Assembly: GCF_001425575.1 (NCBI RefSeq)
Contig: NZ_LMRD01000007.1
Location: forward strand, 434,001 to 498,000
Reading direction: 5' to 3'
DNA: 64,000 nt
From: Aurantimonas sp. Leaf443
GTDB taxonomy: Bacteria > Pseudomonadota > Alphaproteobacteria > Rhizobiales > Rhizobiaceae
The notes under the pieces were generated by a model, which saw only the letters and a list, made by a program, of their open reading frames with translations, had not been told where the DNA came from and searched no databases. Shown in pieces: positions 36,880 through 46,252 of this stretch; the stretch's first letter is position 1, and each line of letters begins with the position of its first letter. Both the position numbers and the translations under genes were made by a program.

Positions 36880-37302
36880 CCGCTCCCCGCGGTGCGCCGT
36901 GGCGCTGCGGTTGGCGGCTATATGGACCAAGGCCGGAGGCTTTGCAACAGGGAAATTGCGACCCCGTCGCAGATGCGCGAAAGGCCAGGAAAACCGCTGT
37001 TTCCCGCCGATCCCGCGATCCGGGGCGGGAAGGCAGGGGCGAATCGGCGGCGTCGGGCGGGCGGCGCGACGGGGAGCGGGTCCACGCCACCGGTTCGCCG
37101 TCGCGCGACGGCCCATCGCCCGGCCGGCGCCGGACAGCGCGTTTCTTGACCGGCCCCGGTCGGGACGTTCGCCCCGCCGTCCGGTCTCGAAGCCGCCGAG
37201 AAGGGGTCGCCCTTCACTCGTCCCTGAAACTTATCTTACGTAAGACTTATGTTAAACGTTCGCCTGCCTGATGGGTCATCCCTCCATCATCCGGGCACTC
37301 TC
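36880..37302. other. Intergenic space between tRNA-Gly and chemoreceptor gene
   Basis: No gene was found. The first 300 bases are GC-rich with no ribosome site or conserved frame. The last 80 bases become AT-rich and hold a perfect 12-bp palindrome (37234-37245), and should contain the chemoreceptor promoter. Confidence 0.5.
37234..37245. promoter_or_regulatory. TCTTACGTAAGA palindrome before chemoreceptor gene
   Basis: This perfect 12-bp palindrome lies in the only AT-rich stretch of the region, 57 bp before the chemoreceptor ATG, followed by ACTTATGTTAAACG. A regulator site is plausible; no matching regulator is known to me. Confidence 0.35.
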
Positions 37303-39330
37303 ATGCAACTGACGATCAAGACCAAGCTTGTCGCCTCCTTCGCGGCGGTTCTTCTCATGCTGGGCGGCTCGGGCCTTCTCGGCATCACCAGCCTGTCGCG
37401 GACGAACGCCATGATGACGGGTTTCGCCGAGGGCCCCTATGCGCTCTCCGTGATCGGCAGTTCCATCCACGATCGCGTCATGGATATCCGAAGGGCGATG
37501 CTGCGCGTCATCCTCGCGAGCGACACGCAGGACGCCGCGCTCGCGAAACAGGACATCGCGGAAAGCTGGAGCACCATCGACGACAATATCGCGAAACTGT
37601 CGCTGGAGACGGCCGCGGCCGAGGACGAGGGGCTGGCGGAGCTGAAGGCGGCGGTCGCCGGACTGCGCGCGGCGACGGACGAGACCGTGGCGGTCGCCGA
37701 GTTCGCCGATCCGCTGGCCGGCAATCGGGGCATGGACGAGACCAAGCCCGGCTCGGACGCCTTCATCGCCGCGGCGGCGGCCTTGAAGGCCGACATCCTC
37801 GCCTCGCCCGGCCCCGACACGCTCGCCGCCCTCTCCCTCCTCGCCGATCTCCAGGTCGAGGTGCTGCGCAGCCGCACCTCCGCCATCGCCTCCGTGGTGC
37901 GGACCGATCCGGCCCAGCTGAAGCGGATCGAGGGCGACCTGACGGCCCTCTATGCCAAGGTCGACACGATGTTCGCGCGCCTTGCCGCGACCTCCGCCGG
38001 CACGCGCAGCCCGGCTCTCGTGGAGGCCACCAAGACCGCCTGGACCGGGCTTCAGGGCGCCGAGCGCACGCTTCTCGCCTATGGGCTGAACAACTATTTC
38101 GGCCGCGCCATGGCTCTGAACGCGGAGCGCTTCGTGCCCAACGCATTGGCCCTGGTGGACCGCGTCGACGCGCTGAACGCGCGCAACGCGACGCTTGCGG
38201 CCGGCTATGTCGAAGACGCGCAGGCCGCCTTCGTCTCCACCCGCACGACGCTTCTCGTTCTCGTGGTCGCGGCCGTGGCGCTGGGCGCCCTGGCCGCGCT
38301 CCTCCTCTCGCGCTCCATCGTCGCCGGCCTTCGCCGGGCCGTGACCCTGTCGAACGAGATCGGCTCGGGCGACGTGTCGCGGCGGGTCGAGGTGCGGGGC
38401 GGCGACGAGATCGCCGTTCTCCTGACGTCGATGAACGCCATGAGCGCCAATCTCTCGGGCATCGTGCAGGACGTGACGCGCTCGGCCGCGCAGGTCGCCG
38501 CCGGGTCCGCGCAGTCCTCGGCGACCGCCGAGCAGCTCTCCTCGGGCTCGACCGAGCAGGCCGCGGCCTCCGAAGAAGCGTCCGCCGCGATCGAGGAGAT
38601 GACGGCGAATGTGCGCCAGAACGCCGACAACGCCACGCAGACCGAGACGATCGCCCGCCAGGCGAGCGTCAGCGCCGAGAAGAGCGGCGCGGCCGTCTCC
38701 AAGGCGGTGGAGGCGATGCGCGCCATTTCCGACAAGACGCGCGTCGTGCAGGAGATCGCGCGCCAGACCGACCTTCTGGCGCTGAACGCGGCCATCGAGG
38801 CGGCGCGCGCGGGCACGCACGGCAAGGGCTTCGCGGTGGTGGCATCGGAAGTGCGCAAGCTCGCCGAACGCTCCGCCCTCGCCGCTTCCGAGATCGGCAC
38901 CCTGTCCGGCCAGACGCTCGCGGTCGCCGAGGAGGCGGGCGAGCGGCTGCGCGAGCTCGTGCCGGACATTCGCCGCACGGCCGAGCTCGTCTCCGAGATC
39001 TCGGCGGCCTGCCGCGAGCAGTCGGTCGGCATCGAGCAGATCAACCAGGCGATCAACCAGCTCGACCAGGTCACCCAGGCCAATGCCGGGGCGGCCAACG
39101 AGATGGCCGCGACCTCCGAGGAACTGTCGGCCCAGGCGAGGCGCCTCGACGAGCGCACCGCCTTCTTCAAGGTCGAGCAGGCGGTCGGCCTGGCGCCCGC
39201 CCTCGCCCGGCCGCGCGCCGATGCAGCGCAAGGAGGCGTCGCGCCGGCGCGCGGTCCCGCCAAGGCGTTGCCGCGTCCCGGCATGGATCTCGACCTTGAG
39301 GATGGCGGCTTCGAGCGCCTCAGCGCCTGA
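37303..39330 (+). CDS. Methyl-accepting chemotaxis protein
   Basis: The 675-residue chemoreceptor has a first membrane helix at about 9-31 ([20 protein letters not shown]) and a periplasmic helical sensor of about 250 residues. A second helix ([20 protein letters not shown], about 312), HAMP and a long cytoplasmic coiled coil follow. The signalling tip [20 protein letters not shown] is intact, followed by [17 protein letters not shown]. No C-terminal CheR-tethering pentapeptide is seen. The ATG at 37303 puts the membrane helix at the N-terminus; an in-frame ATG at 37249 is less likely. It is monocistronic; no che genes are nearby. Confidence 0.95.
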   Translation: MQLTIKTKLVASFAAVLLMLGGSGLLGITSLSRTNAMMTGFAEGPYALSVIGSSIHDRVMDIRRAMLRVILASDTQDAALAKQDIAESWSTIDDNIAKLSLETAAAEDEGLAELKAAVAGLRAATDETVAVAEFADPLAGNRGMDETKPGSDAFIAAAAALKADILASPGPDTLAALSLLADLQVEVLRSRTSAIASVVRTDPAQLKRIEGDLTALYAKVDTMFARLAATSAGTRSPALVEATKTAWTGLQGAERTLLAYGLNNYFGRAMALNAERFVPNALALVDRVDALNARNATLAAGYVEDAQAAFVSTRTTLLVLVVAAVALGALAALLLSRSIVAGLRRAVTLSNEIGSGDVSRRVEVRGGDEIAVLLTSMNAMSANLSGIVQDVTRSAAQVAAGSAQSSATAEQLSSGSTEQAAASEEASAAIEEMTANVRQNADNATQTETIARQASVSAEKSGAAVSKAVEAMRAISDKTRVVQEIARQTDLLALNAAIEAARAGTHGKGFAVVASEVRKLAERSALAASEIGTLSGQTLAVAEEAGERLRELVPDIRRTAELVSEISAACREQSVGIEQINQAINQLDQVTQANAGAANEMAATSEELSAQARRLDERTAFFKVEQAVGLAPALARPRADAAQGGVAPARGPAKALPRPGMDLDLEDGGFERLSA

Positions 39331-39343
39331 ACCCTGCGGCATG

Positions 39344-39387
39344 AGACGACGAGGCCCGGCCGTTCGCGCGGCCGGGCCTCGTCGTCT
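39344..39387. terminator. Strong bidirectional terminator between chemoreceptor and hydrolase operon
   Basis: A 19-bp uninterrupted stem (39344-39362 with 39369-39387) encloses the 6-nt loop TTCGCG. It lies in the 72-bp gap between two convergent stop codons. It should shield each transcript from the other. Confidence 0.8.
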
Positions 39388-39402
39388 TGCGTCGACCGAA
39401 GG

Positions 39403-40662
39403 TCAGAGCCGCTCGATCGGGGCGGCCAGCCAGCGCAGGGTGGCGGCCATCAGCGCCCGGGCGCCCGCCTCCACGAAACGCGGCTCGACGAACTCGGCCT
39501 CGTTGTGGCTGATGCCCTCGCGGCAGGGCACGAAGATCATCGCCGCCGGGGCGCGGCGGGCCAGGAACAGGGCGTCGTGGAAGGCGCCCGAGATCATCCG
39601 CCGGGCGGCAAGACCCGCCTCGCCCGCCGCCGCCTCCACGAGATCGGCCATGGCGGGGGGAAAGGCGACGGGCGCCATGTCGAAGACGGTGCGCATCTCG
39701 GCCTGACAGCGCGCGTCTCTCGCGGCCGCCTCGATGGCGGTGCGGGCGGCGCGCTCGATGGCGTCGAGCTCGGCGAGCACGGGGTGGCGCAGGTCGAGCG
39801 TGAAGGCGACGCGCTCGGGGATGGCGTTGACCGAGCCCGGTTCGGCGCGGATGCGGCCGACGGTGAGGCGCGCCGCCTCGTCCCGCGCCATCACGGTGCC
39901 GAGAAGGCTCGAAAGCGCGGCGGCGGCCGCCGCCATCGGATCGCGGCGATAGGCGAGCGGCGTCGTGCCGGCATGGGCGGCCGCGCCCGTCAGCGTCACG
40001 TCGAGCCAGCGCGTGCCCTGGATGCCGGTGACGACGCCCACGGGCACGTCCTCGCGCTCCAGCACAGGGCCCTGTTCGATGTGGAGTTCGAGATAGGCGG
40101 CGATGGGCGTGCCGAGCGGGCGCCGGGGCACGTGCGGCAGGGCCTGAAGGGTCCGGGCCAGCGCGTCCGCAAGGCTCGTCCCTGCCCCGTCGCGGGCCGC
40201 GAGCCAGGCCGGGTCGAGGGCGCCCGCCGCAAAGGCCTGCGAGCCCATGGCGCCGGGCAGGAAGCGGCTGCCCTCCTCGTTGGTCCAGGCCACGAGTTCG
40301 ACGGCGCGCGGCGTCGGGAGACCCGCGTCCTCCAGGCTCTCCAGGACCTCCAGCGCGCCGAGGACGCCGAGCGCCCCGTCGAACCGGCCGCCCGTCGGCT
40401 GCGTGTCGAGATGGCTGCCGAGGAGGAGCGGCGGCAGGGCGTCGTCGCGGCCGCGCCGGCGCAGGAAGAGGTTGGCGGCGCCGTCCTGCTCGACGCGAAA
40501 GCCCCGCGCGGCCCCGAGCTGCGCCAGGAGCGCGCGCGCCTCCGCGTCCCCGTCCGTCAGTGCCTGCCGGTCCACCCCGCCGCGCGCCGTCGCGCCGATC
40601 CGCGCGAAGGTCTCGAGACGCCGGCCAAGCCGGGCCGCGTCGATCCCCGGCGTGCCGCTCAC
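39403..40662 (-). CDS. M20-family Zn hydrolase (N-carbamoyl-L-amino-acid hydrolase / allantoate amidohydrolase-like)
   Basis: The 419-residue amidohydrolase has the bimetal-site residues of the HyuC/AllC group: His84 and Asp95 in GSHLDTQPTGGRFDGALG, Glu129-Glu130 in WTNEEGSRF, His194 in LELHIEQGPVLE, and a late His in SGAFHDALF. The dimerisation domain (GIQGTRWLDVTLTG, AHAGTTP) is present. Such enzymes release ammonia and CO2 from ureido or carbamoyl compounds. Start is a GTG overlapping the TGA of the BtpA-like gene. It is the last gene of the eight-gene importer operon, so the imported compound probably contains a carbamoyl or ureido nitrogen (inference). Confidence 0.92.
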   Translation of the reverse strand: MSGTPGIDAARLGRRLETFARIGATARGGVDRQALTDGDAEARALLAQLGAARGFRVEQDGAANLFLRRRGRDDALPPLLLGSHLDTQPTGGRFDGALGVLGALEVLESLEDAGLPTPRAVELVAWTNEEGSRFLPGAMGSQAFAAGALDPAWLAARDGAGTSLADALARTLQALPHVPRRPLGTPIAAYLELHIEQGPVLEREDVPVGVVTGIQGTRWLDVTLTGAAAHAGTTPLAYRRDPMAAAAAALSSLLGTVMARDEAARLTVGRIRAEPGSVNAIPERVAFTLDLRHPVLAELDAIERAARTAIEAAARDARCQAEMRTVFDMAPVAFPPAMADLVEAAAGEAGLAARRMISGAFHDALFLARRAPAAMIFVPCREGISHNEAEFVEPRFVEAGARALMAATLRWLAAPIERL

Positions 40663-41495
40663 CGCTTCAGCCCGGCGCAGAACCGCTTCACGCGCGCCGG
40701 ATCGACCGCGTTCCACCAGACGCCGCCATGCTTGAGCGAGCTCGCCACGATCACGCCGTCGACGATGTCGAGGATGTCGCCGACATTCTCCGCCGTCACG
40801 CCGCTACCGACCAGCGTGGGCAGGCCGGCGGCCTCCTTGATCATGCGGATATAGCTCAGATCGGCGGCGTGGCCGGTGCGCTGGCCGGTGGCGATCACCG
40901 CGTCGGCGTCGAAGAAGACGAGGTCCTTCACCTGCTCCTCCACCGGCCGGTCGGCGACGATGGCGTGGGCCCCGTGTTTCACGTGGGCGTCGGCGAAGAT
41001 GCGCACGCCCTTGGCGCGCAGCTGGGCGCGGTAGCGCATGGCGCGCGCCGCCTCCCCTTCCACGAAGCCTTCGTTGGCGACATAGGCGTTGGCCCACTGG
41101 TTGACGCGCACGAAGGCCGCGCCCGAGGCGCTGGCGATGGCGAGCGCGGGGACGGCGGCATTGGCGAGGACGTTGATGCCGATCGGCCGGCCGAGTTCGC
41201 GGCGGATGCGGTCGGAGACGACGCTCATATGCGCGGCCGTCTCGGGGCCGATCGCATCGGGCTTGGAAAAGGGCACGTCGCCGTGATTCTCGACGATCAC
41301 GCCGTCGCAGCCGTTCTCGAGATAGGCGCGCGCGTCGTCGAGGCCGCGCTGGTAGATCGCCTCCACCGCCTCGCCGTCGAAGCGCGGGGCGCCGGGCAGC
41401 GGCAGGAGATGGACGACGCCGATCACCGCCTTGGCGCGGCCGAAGATCGAGGTGATGGCGTCGCCGGCGGACGGGCCGATGGGTTGGGCGCTCAT
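40659..41495 (-). CDS. BtpA/SgcQ-family TIM-barrel protein
   Basis: The 278-residue protein is of the BtpA/SgcQ family, a predicted phosphate-binding TIM barrel. Signatures are VIGVVHLLPLPGAPRF near the N-terminus, ENGCDGVIVENHGDVPF, INVLANAAVPALAIA and the phosphate-site-like VGSGVTAENVGDIL near the C-terminus. BtpA is linked to photosystem I stability in cyanobacteria, but most members sit in sugar or nucleoside catabolic operons with unknown chemistry. Both ends overlap neighbours by 4 bp (kinase before, hydrolase after). It probably acts on the phosphorylated product of that kinase. Confidence 0.9.
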   Translation of the reverse strand: MSAQPIGPSAGDAITSIFGRAKAVIGVVHLLPLPGAPRFDGEAVEAIYQRGLDDARAYLENGCDGVIVENHGDVPFSKPDAIGPETAAHMSVVSDRIRRELGRPIGINVLANAAVPALAIASASGAAFVRVNQWANAYVANEGFVEGEAARAMRYRAQLRAKGVRIFADAHVKHGAHAIVADRPVEEQVKDLVFFDADAVIATGQRTGHAADLSYIRMIKEAAGLPTLVGSGVTAENVGDILDIVDGVIVASSLKHGGVWWNAVDPARVKRFCAGLKR

Positions 41496-42406
41496 GGATG
41501 GGGTTCCGTCGTCGAGGAGAGGAGGGTGGCGATCTCGGTCGCCGAGGGACAGGAGGCGAGCGTGCCGACGCGCGTCACGGCGATGCCCGCGCCCGCGACC
41601 GCGATGCGAAGCGCCGCCTGCGGCGAGCGGCCGAGCGCGAGAAGGCCGGTGAAGAGGCCGCACAGGACGTCGCCCGCCCCGCTCGTGTCGCGTGCCGCGA
41701 CCGCGCTGGCGGGCACGCGAAGGGTCTCGCCCCCGCCCGTGGCGAGGAGCGCGCCGCCGGCGCCGAGGCTGAGGAGGACGGCGCGGGCACCGCGCCGCAG
41801 AAGGCGGCGCACGCTCTCCTCGCGGTCCTCGGCGCCCGACAGGGCGCTGGCCTCGATCGCGTTGACGACGAGCCAGTCGACGGCGTCGAAGCGCCAGGCG
41901 TCGCGGTCCTCGAGCGGGCTCGCGTTGAGGACCGTCGTCGCGCCCGCGCCCCGTGCATGGGCGAGGCAGCGCAGCGTCGTCTCCAGCGGCAGGTTGCCCT
42001 GCATGAGGAGGACGTCGCCCGCGGCAAGACGGGCCGGCAGGATGCCGGCGGCCAAAGGATCGAAGCCCCGGGCGCGCGCCACGAGGCTGGCGATGGCGTT
42101 CTCGCCGGCCGCGTCCACGAGGATGGCCGAGACGTCGCTCGGCCCCTCCATCGCGACGAGCCCGACAAGGTCCAGCCCCTCATCGGCGAGGCGCGCGCGG
42201 ATGAGCGCGCCCTCCGGATCGGAGCCGATGGCGGCGTGGAACGCCGTCGGCGCGCCGGTGCGGGACGCGGCGACGGCCTGGTTGGCGCCCTTGCCGCCGA
42301 GCCCCCGCGCGCCCGAGGCCGCGTTCAGCGTCTCGCCGGCGCGCGGAAGGCGCGCGAGGGCGAATGTCAGGTCGAGGCCGACATTGCCGACGACATGGAC
42401 GACCAT
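41492..42406 (-). CDS. Ribokinase-like PfkB carbohydrate kinase
   Basis: The 304-residue kinase has the PfkB N-terminal signature GGKGANQAVAASRTGAPT (about 37) and the C-terminal active-site motif DTSGAGDVLCGLFTG (about 240) with the catalytic aspartate. Its motif details fit ribokinase more than fructokinase. It should phosphorylate the imported sugar or nucleoside-like compound at a primary hydroxyl. It lies three bases downstream of the ThuA-like gene, and its stop overlaps the BtpA-like start. Confidence 0.92.
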   Translation of the reverse strand: MVVHVVGNVGLDLTFALARLPRAGETLNAASGARGLGGKGANQAVAASRTGAPTAFHAAIGSDPEGALIRARLADEGLDLVGLVAMEGPSDVSAILVDAAGENAIASLVARARGFDPLAAGILPARLAAGDVLLMQGNLPLETTLRCLAHARGAGATTVLNASPLEDRDAWRFDAVDWLVVNAIEASALSGAEDREESVRRLLRRGARAVLLSLGAGGALLATGGGETLRVPASAVAARDTSGAGDVLCGLFTGLLALGRSPQAALRIAVAGAGIAVTRVGTLASCPSATEIATLLSSTTEPHP

Positions 42407-42409
42407 GGC

Positions 42410-43180
42410 TCAATCCCTGGCGATCGCCCAGGCGAGCATGGCGGAGAAGAGCCTGGCATAGCCCTCCCAGGCGATGAAGGCCTGCGGCAGCCAGTGCGGT
42501 CCGACGTCGGAGGTCCAGACGACGGAACGGCCCTTGCCGTAGGTGCCGGTGACGAGGAGCGGCTGGTCGCCGTAGTCGCCGGACACGGTGGCGAGGACCT
42601 CGGCGCCCGGCTTCAGCTCGACCTCGTTGTAGCCGAGGAGGACCGGCCATTCCCGGCCCAGCCCTTCGAGGATCGGATGGCTCGGCGCGCCCGTGACATG
42701 CGGGCGGAACCCCTCGGGCACCTCGACGCGGTCGTCGAAGCGCAGGCAGGTGACGGGCAGGACATCCTCGACGGGCGTGCGGGCGTAGCGCGCGCCGCCG
42801 TTGATCCCCTGGAACGAGTAATAGCCGCCGAACATCAGGAGCGCGCCGCCCTCCTCGACATATTGGCGCAGGAGCTTCAGCCGGTTCGGCGTCGTCTTCG
42901 AGTGGATCCAGGTGTCGGGATGCAGGAGCAGCGTGTTGGCGCCGATGTCGGAGAGGATCACCGCCTCGTATTCGCGCAGGCTCTCGATGGTCTGCGGGAA
43001 GTCGCGCTGGGCCTGGTGGGCGGGCATGAAGGTGATGTCGAAGGGGCTGTCCTTCAGGGCCGCCAGGAGTTCGTCGGCGCCCTGGTGGTAGGTCACGGTC
43101 GGGAACTGGTCGAAGCCCTTGATATGGGTCGCGGTGGAAACCCAGGATTCGCCCGCGAGGAGCACCTTGGATCGGGACAT
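42410..43180 (-). CDS. ThuA-like / class I glutamine-amidotransferase-fold protein
   Basis: The 256-residue protein begins MSRSKVLLAGESWVSTATHI and contains YEAVILSDIGANTLLL, YVEEGGALLMFGGYYSFQG and GYNEVELKPGAEVLATV. This is the pattern of uncharacterised COG5426/ThuA-like proteins with the GATase1 flavodoxin-like fold. The nucleophilic Cys of true amidotransferases is not present at the GGxxSF elbow, so glutaminase activity is unlikely. Relatives are linked to sugar catabolism. It is in the middle of the importer operon. Confidence 0.85.
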   Translation of the reverse strand: MSRSKVLLAGESWVSTATHIKGFDQFPTVTYHQGADELLAALKDSPFDITFMPAHQAQRDFPQTIESLREYEAVILSDIGANTLLLHPDTWIHSKTTPNRLKLLRQYVEEGGALLMFGGYYSFQGINGGARYARTPVEDVLPVTCLRFDDRVEVPEGFRPHVTGAPSHPILEGLGREWPVLLGYNEVELKPGAEVLATVSGDYGDQPLLVTGTYGKGRSVVWTSDVGPHWLPQAFIAWEGYARLFSAMLAWAIARD

Positions 43181-43225
43181 GGGATGGTTCCTTGGAAGAG
43201 GCGGGGGTGACGGGGATCGCCCGGA

Positions 43226-44314
43226 TCAGGCCGCGGCGGAGAAGACGGCGCGGGGATTGTCGACCATCATCCGGTCGATGACGGCGCGCTCGACGCCGTG
43301 GCGCAGGAGCCGCGGCACGAAATGCCGGAGGATGTAGCCGTAGCCGAAGCCCCCGTAGCGGGTGAGCATCATCTTCAGGAACACGTCCTGCGACAGGAGG
43401 AGCTGGCCGGCGAAGCCCCGGTCGACGAGGGCCCGGATGGCGCGCGCGTTCTCCTCGTCGCTCGGCGACTGCGAGTCGGCGTCGGCATAGTAGTAGTCCA
43501 TGCCGATCATGTCGTATTCCAGGAAGACGCCGCGGCGCGCGAGGCTTTCCTGGTAGGGCAGGTCGTCGTGGCTCGGGTTCATGTGGCACAGGACCGTGTG
43601 GGCGAGCGCGGCGCCCTCCCCTTCCACGATGTCGAGCACGTCGTGGGCGAGGCGCTCCCAGCCGGGCAGGTGGATCGAGAGCGGCACGCCGGTGAGTGCG
43701 CTCGCCCGCGCCGAGGCGCGCAGCGACTTGCGCTCCTCCTGCGTGAAGTCCTTCGAGACGCCGACCTCGCCGATGATGCCGGGCAGGATTTCCGGCTTCT
43801 GCGCGAGGCCGCCGACGTCGTGGACGAGGAATTCGGTCACCGCGTCGACATCCATGGCCTTCAGCCAGTCGGGATGGGTGTGCTCGAGATAGAAGCCCGA
43901 GCCCATCACGATCTTCAGCCCGCTCATGCGCGCGATGCGCGCCAGCTTCTCCGGGTCGCGTCCGATGCCGATATTGGTGGGGTCGACCACCGTGTGGCCG
44001 CCGAGCGCCTGGAAGATCTTCAACTCGGAGAGCGCGAGGTCCCCGTCGGTCAGCGAGACGTTGTCGCGGTTGAGATAGGGGTTCATCCGCAATTCGCCGA
44101 TGATGCCCATGTGCACGGGCGCCTCGGCGATGGCGCGCTCGGCCGGGTGGCACGGGCAGGACCAGGATTTCTCCCCGTCGAGGAAGATGTGCTCGTGCAT
44201 GAGCGTGACGCCCATCTCGGCGACCGGCACGGGGCCGAGCACGGTCATGGCGTGGCCGGTCGCGACGCCGATGCCGTCGGGCGCGCTCCTGCGGGGCTGG
44301 AAGTCGAGGGCCAT
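43226..44314 (-). CDS. Phosphotriesterase-family metal hydrolase (Php/lactonase-like)
   Basis: The 362-residue TIM-barrel amidohydrolase-superfamily enzyme shows metal-site residues His40 and His42 (MHEHIF), His215 (SIHLPGW), His244 (LCHMNPSHDD) and Asp310 (LLSQDVFLK). The bridging ligand is normally a carbamylated lysine; here Glu183 in IGEVGVSK appears to fill that place, as I recall for E. coli Php. Members hydrolyse lactones or phosphoesters. It starts four bases after the permease gene stop, so it is translationally linked to the importer. A lactone or ester bond in the imported compound is plausible. Confidence 0.9.
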   Translation of the reverse strand: MALDFQPRRSAPDGIGVATGHAMTVLGPVPVAEMGVTLMHEHIFLDGEKSWSCPCHPAERAIAEAPVHMGIIGELRMNPYLNRDNVSLTDGDLALSELKIFQALGGHTVVDPTNIGIGRDPEKLARIARMSGLKIVMGSGFYLEHTHPDWLKAMDVDAVTEFLVHDVGGLAQKPEILPGIIGEVGVSKDFTQEERKSLRASARASALTGVPLSIHLPGWERLAHDVLDIVEGEGAALAHTVLCHMNPSHDDLPYQESLARRGVFLEYDMIGMDYYYADADSQSPSDEENARAIRALVDRGFAGQLLLSQDVFLKMMLTRYGGFGYGYILRHFVPRLLRHGVERAVIDRMMVDNPRAVFSAAA

Positions 44315-44317
44315 GGG

Positions 44318-45346
44318 TCAGCGCCTGCGCACGGCGCCGCGGAACAGGCGGAAGTTCAGCCAGATCGCGACGAGGATGATGCAGCCGGTGATGATCGGCG
44401 TGAGGAAGGGCGACATATGCGAGAGGATGAGGCCGTTGGCGATGACGGCGACGGTGAGCGCGCCGAGGACGGTGCCGACGAGCGTGCCGCGCCCGCCGAA
44501 GAGCGAGGTGCCGCCGAGGACGACCGCCGCGATCACCTCCAGTTCGAAGCCCTGGCCCGAGTTCGAGGAGCCCGAGCCGAGGCGCCCGGCGAGGATGATG
44601 CCGGCGAGGGCGGCCGCGAGCGAGGAGATGACATAGACCATCAGCACCGTGCGGCGCGTGTCGACGCCGGCGCGCCGCACCGCTTCGGCATTGGCGCCGA
44701 TGCCCGTCACGTAGCGCCCGAAGCGCGTCTGGTTGAACACCGTCCAGGCGAGGACGAGGGCGGCGAGCGCGATCCAGGCGGGGATCGGCACGCCAAGGAA
44801 CCAGCCCCGGCCCATGACGACGAAGGGGCTGTCGGGCGCGATCGGGATCGAGTAGCCGCCGGTGATGAGAAGCGCGAGGCCGCGGATCACGGAGAGGCCG
44901 GCAAGCGTGACGATGAAGGCGGGAATGCCCTCGTAGGCAATGAAGAAGCCCTGGACGGCGCCGACGAGGCCGCCGAGAGCCAGCATGGCGAGGATGACGA
45001 GCGGCCAGGGAATGCCCGCCTGCAGGAGGGCCGCCGAGAGCGCGCAGACCAGCGCCAGGACGGAGCCGACCGACAGATCGATGCCGCCGGTGGTGATGAC
45101 GAAAGTCATGGCCGCCGCCACGATGAGGAGCGGCGCGGACTGGCGCACGATGTTGAGGAGGTTCGGCGAGGAGAGGAAGGCGTCGGTCGAGAGCGTGAAG
45201 AAGACGCAGACCAGCGCGAAGAAGATCGCGATGGAGGCGACGCTGCCATTGGCGACGAAGCGGTCGCGCAGCGTCGCCTGGCGCACGCGGGCGCTGGCGG
45301 CGGGGGCGTGGAGCGAGGCCTGCGCGGAGCCTGTGGCCTGGATCAT
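44318..45346 (-). CDS. CUT2-family (ribose/fructose type) ABC permease
   Basis: The 342-residue RbsC/FrcC-type permease has eight to ten hydrophobic helices. Family blocks are FVITTGGIDLSVGSVLALV, IPAFIVTLAGLSVIRGLALL and ELEVIAAVVLGGTSLFGGRG followed by TLVGTVLGAL. The ATG overlaps the ATPase stop by 4 bp. It functions as a homodimer with the single-domain ATPase encoded just upstream. Confidence 0.94.
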   Translation of the reverse strand: MIQATGSAQASLHAPAASARVRQATLRDRFVANGSVASIAIFFALVCVFFTLSTDAFLSSPNLLNIVRQSAPLLIVAAAMTFVITTGGIDLSVGSVLALVCALSAALLQAGIPWPLVILAMLALGGLVGAVQGFFIAYEGIPAFIVTLAGLSVIRGLALLITGGYSIPIAPDSPFVVMGRGWFLGVPIPAWIALAALVLAWTVFNQTRFGRYVTGIGANAEAVRRAGVDTRRTVLMVYVISSLAAALAGIILAGRLGSGSSNSGQGFELEVIAAVVLGGTSLFGGRGTLVGTVLGALTVAVIANGLILSHMSPFLTPIITGCIILVAIWLNFRLFRGAVRRR

Positions 45347-46146
45347 GACAGGGGGGCTCCCGTGGATGGGCCGCGATGGCCGGCCGAGCGGGCCTGGAAC
45401 TTGCGCCCGACGATGAGGTTGACGACGTCCTCGATCGAGGTGTCCTCGATGCGCCGCTCGGCGACGTTGCGGCCCTCGTACATGACCTGGATGCGGTCGC
45501 AGACGAGGAAGAGGTCCTGCAGGCGGTGGGTGATGAGGATGACGCTGACGCCGCGCGCCGAGACGGTGCGGATGAGCTCCAGCACCGCCTCCACCTCGGC
45601 GACGGCGAGCGCCGCCGTCGGCTCGTCCATGATGAGCACCTTGGGCGCGAAGGAGGCCGCGCGGCCGATGGCGATGGACTGGCGCTGGCCGCCCGAGAGG
45701 TTCTCGACCTTCAGGCGCGTGTCGGCGATGACGATGCCGAGCGCCTCCAGCATGGCCCGCGCCTCCTCGTGCATGCGGCGCTTGTCGAGGAAGGAGAGGC
45801 CGGCGAGGCGCCGGCGCGGTTCGCGGCCGAGGAAGATGTTGCCGGCGACGTCCACCGTGTCGCAGAGCGACAGGTCCTGGTAGACCATCTCGACCCTCTC
45901 GGCGCGCGCATCGGCGGGCGAGGCGAAGGAGACGGCGCGCCCGTCGATCTCGATCGTGCCGGAATCGGGCACGACGGCCCCGGACAGGACCTTCGAGAGC
46001 GTCGACTTGCCTGCGCCGTTGTCGCCGACGAGGCCGAGCACCTCGCCCGGCGCCAGATGCAGCGTCACGTCGTCGAGCGTCTGGATCGGGCCGTAGCGCT
46101 TGCAGATTCCGGTCATCCGGACGCGGTCCGGCACGGCTTCGGTCAT
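45343..46146 (-). CDS. CUT2-family ABC ATPase, single domain (FrcA type)
   Basis: The 267-residue ATPase has Walker A GDNGAGKST, Q-loop MVYQDLSLCDTVDV, signature LSGGQRQSIAIGRA, Walker B VLIMDEPTAAL and switch ITHRLQDLF. Most ribose-type systems have a fused double ATPase of about 500 residues; this one has a single domain, as in the fructose importer FrcBCA of Sinorhizobium. The ATG at 46146 is preceded by GGGGAG. It follows the binding-protein gene across a long hairpin. Confidence 0.93.
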   Translation of the reverse strand: MTEAVPDRVRMTGICKRYGPIQTLDDVTLHLAPGEVLGLVGDNGAGKSTLSKVLSGAVVPDSGTIEIDGRAVSFASPADARAERVEMVYQDLSLCDTVDVAGNIFLGREPRRRLAGLSFLDKRRMHEEARAMLEALGIVIADTRLKVENLSGGQRQSIAIGRAASFAPKVLIMDEPTAALAVAEVEAVLELIRTVSARGVSVILITHRLQDLFLVCDRIQVMYEGRNVAERRIEDTSIEDVVNLIVGRKFQARSAGHRGPSTGAPLS

Positions 46147-46172
46147 CGGGGAGAACTCCGTCTGGAAAGGAC

Positions 46173-46213
46173 CCGTGCAGCCCGGCCCCGCTTCCGGGGA
46201 CCGGGCTGCACGG
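46173..46213 (-). terminator. Long hairpin after CUT2 binding-protein gene
   Basis: An 18-bp stem with one bulged base (46173-46190 against 46195-46213) closes on CTTC. It begins 39 bases past the binding-protein stop and ends before the ATPase ribosome site. Without a U-run it probably protects the binding-protein mRNA or attenuates the downstream genes. Confidence 0.65.
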
Positions 46214-46252
46214 ACCGCCGCGACCCGGTGGGCGACCCGGGCGCGAAGCGAC

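Noticed and set aside
42410-43180. Functional glutamine amidotransferase
   Set aside because: The fold signature is present but the nucleophile elbow lacks the cysteine needed for glutamine hydrolysis.
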